Of a stretch of 64,000 nucleotides of DNA, positions 63,901 to 64,000 are shown one piece after another (the stretch's first letter is position 1; each line of letters begins with the position of its first letter). The stretch is taken from NCBI GenBank assembly GCA_964625775.1, contig CAZVEH010000002.1, positions 20,928 to 84,927 on the forward strand, written 5' to 3'. A model generated the notes under the pieces. It saw only the letters and a list, made by a program, of their open reading frames with translations. It had not been told where the DNA came from and did no database searches. Origin of the DNA: GCA-2786165 sp964625775. Lineage in GTDB: Bacteria; Pseudomonadota; Gammaproteobacteria; Legionellales; Legionellaceae. A program made the translations under genes and the position numbers.

Positions 63901-64000
63901 TGTTGAAAATATCATCAATTTCAGTCCAAGTTGGTCCTGTATTGCCATCCCAATTATCTATAAATATGCACCAGGAGTTTTTTTCTAATTCTTCCTGAAT
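60992..64000 (-). CDS. NB-ARC-TPR STAND protein (partial, N-terminus off the right edge)
   Basis: The frame is open past the ATG at 63901 to base 64000, so the true start lies outside the window. The first visible residues contain NSWCIFIDNWDGN and MGNGLLLITTQHK, a Walker B-like strand and sensor I (normally LLVLDNV... and ILITTR), then LPLAIVQAGSYL (GLPLA motif) of NB-ARC. The C-terminal part has kinesin-light-chain-type TPR repeats (about 350-760). It ends with two copies of a GWKxGFLSxKK motif (residues about 870 and 935). The family acts as a sensor-switch ATPase in defence or signalling. It is the third STAND protein in 24 kb. Walker A must lie beyond the edge. Confidence 0.88.
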   Translation of the reverse strand: MQEELEKNSWCIFIDNWDGNTGPTWTEIDDIFNMGNGLLLITTQHKPPFLDEFSSLDLSRYSSEEKDILLFTEESCQILDKVLEPLSKILSLGDRAEQESLVKTLSHLPLAIVQAGSYLLWENKLRRERGSAVFTYLDYQNLLNQETDLLLAKQKTLLTTNKDCVPRDKESTIPEFRILKTQEAAVKLSIKKAIEGPENTRNVLLWHLLCFCGFLDGNGIPQQLLKNYLKKFSDDFSPLLEENFYFLIEEAQNYSLLHYENARSDLDKLYSLSMHSVVQKVLRDNFWPELLSVEETKLLLPIHVFSIGKYEHKSATYKLGWMMHNAFGLVSPEDLSICRIYFPHIASWSQYWLNKMSALDNRLYFDEVIFQNRLAELHFSFENFDKAEVIYRQNLFIMQRFFSHMKDNIALIKKQLADTLLAQNKALEAEKLYQESAITITEKFGQQSFLRAVGVCDLANTLLSQGNLDEAETHYQQAWNLISESDHHDKQKAMILVNWGNLFLLQKKHVDAEYYYERALKIERQTYGKTDLRTIEVQLRRAENFKISGKYDESKGLYEEIIPVFNKQWGPTHNKTIDIQQDYADVLKEIGLYEQAKKVYEIILPVLTKKHGENHLITATTQQNLATVLERLGEYSESMKRYESALPILITELGETSIQVAQVRHNFALTLRMLTHYNLAKESLEKSLPILESYYGEKNEETANAYQHFSIILINLGDYTRADVYYQKALFSQFDNYRFYFCMATKYMNVASDDPKNSDAANKLREKAFETFARSYSSETKQYFWNKFIKEYHLKNHVGLEFQTNLASALGRLGREEEALEIHQDAFQKVLYYMGIKTSDGEASNDNVQHQELEKINSNDVKENDVLLVSAPQSPVVPVDANPQNSKKINGWKSGFLSKKKSTSAGNTKTNSSKALNDDAQQKVGENAVKINNQTAFVLKNSPIGISGVRSKNFKEVGGWKPGFLSNKKTVSVCQIKPPILKAPATLIDADVVNVTVPGSNP

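Overview
The window looks like a stretch of an AT-rich plasmid (or plasmid-like integrative element) from an intracellular gammaproteobacterium of the Legionellales. The pointers are an F-type conjugation operon headed by a csrA-like gene and lvrA/lvrB-like genes with a divergent LexA-like repressor (the prpA-lvr arrangement of Legionella conjugative elements), a Rep_3 replicon with parA-parB, and many eukaryote-like repeat proteins (NACHT-HEAT, NB-ARC-TPR, Sel1, ankyrin, long coiled coils). The species cannot be fixed from sequence alone.

Layout. 1-6.8 kb: leftward tra operon (traB, K, E, L, A, a small secreted protein, traT), csrA/lvrC, two small genes, lvrB-like and lvrA-like genes, then a control region with three cI-type operators and the divergent repressor. 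6.8-9.0 kb: a leftward operon of an asparaginase homologue, an unknown protein and a VUT-family transporter. 9.0-14 kb: the replicon, with a leftward parA-parB-rep operon, iterons at both ends, twin 18-bp palindromes between parB and rep, an orphan chromosomal-type parB and a pair of DnaA boxes. 14-23 kb: an XRE regulator, an endonuclease I relic, a hybrid histidine kinase, a one-module NRPS with a fused formyltransferase, and a FadL-like porin.

23-37 kb is a mobile, decaying zone: a WGR-like protein, a DUF3987 protein, an ORF6N gene and a second ORF6N relic about 8.5 kb away (each beside a tyrosine recombinase), a complete IS66 element (8-bp target duplication, amber mutation in tnpC) inside an already frameshifted gene, a 1307-residue tail-anchored protein of unknown function, and a DEDDh exonuclease.

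37-64 kb is the most interesting part. A trypsin-like protease and a NACHT-HEAT STAND protein share an upstream element; a second, paralogous NACHT-HEAT gene converges on the first. HNH, DUF6680 (frameshifted) and DUF1016/YhcG nuclease genes follow. Then come membrane coiled-coil proteins, an Smr-Sel1-ankyrin fusion, an 821-residue toxin or effector-like protein, a group II intron relic and an NB-ARC-TPR protein running off the right edge. These could be anti-phage STAND systems or host-directed effectors; sequence alone does not decide. The NACHT-HEAT gene at 39.9-44.2 kb contains near-identical 99-bp repeats broken by a 100-N gap, so its repeat number and apparent frameshift cannot be trusted.
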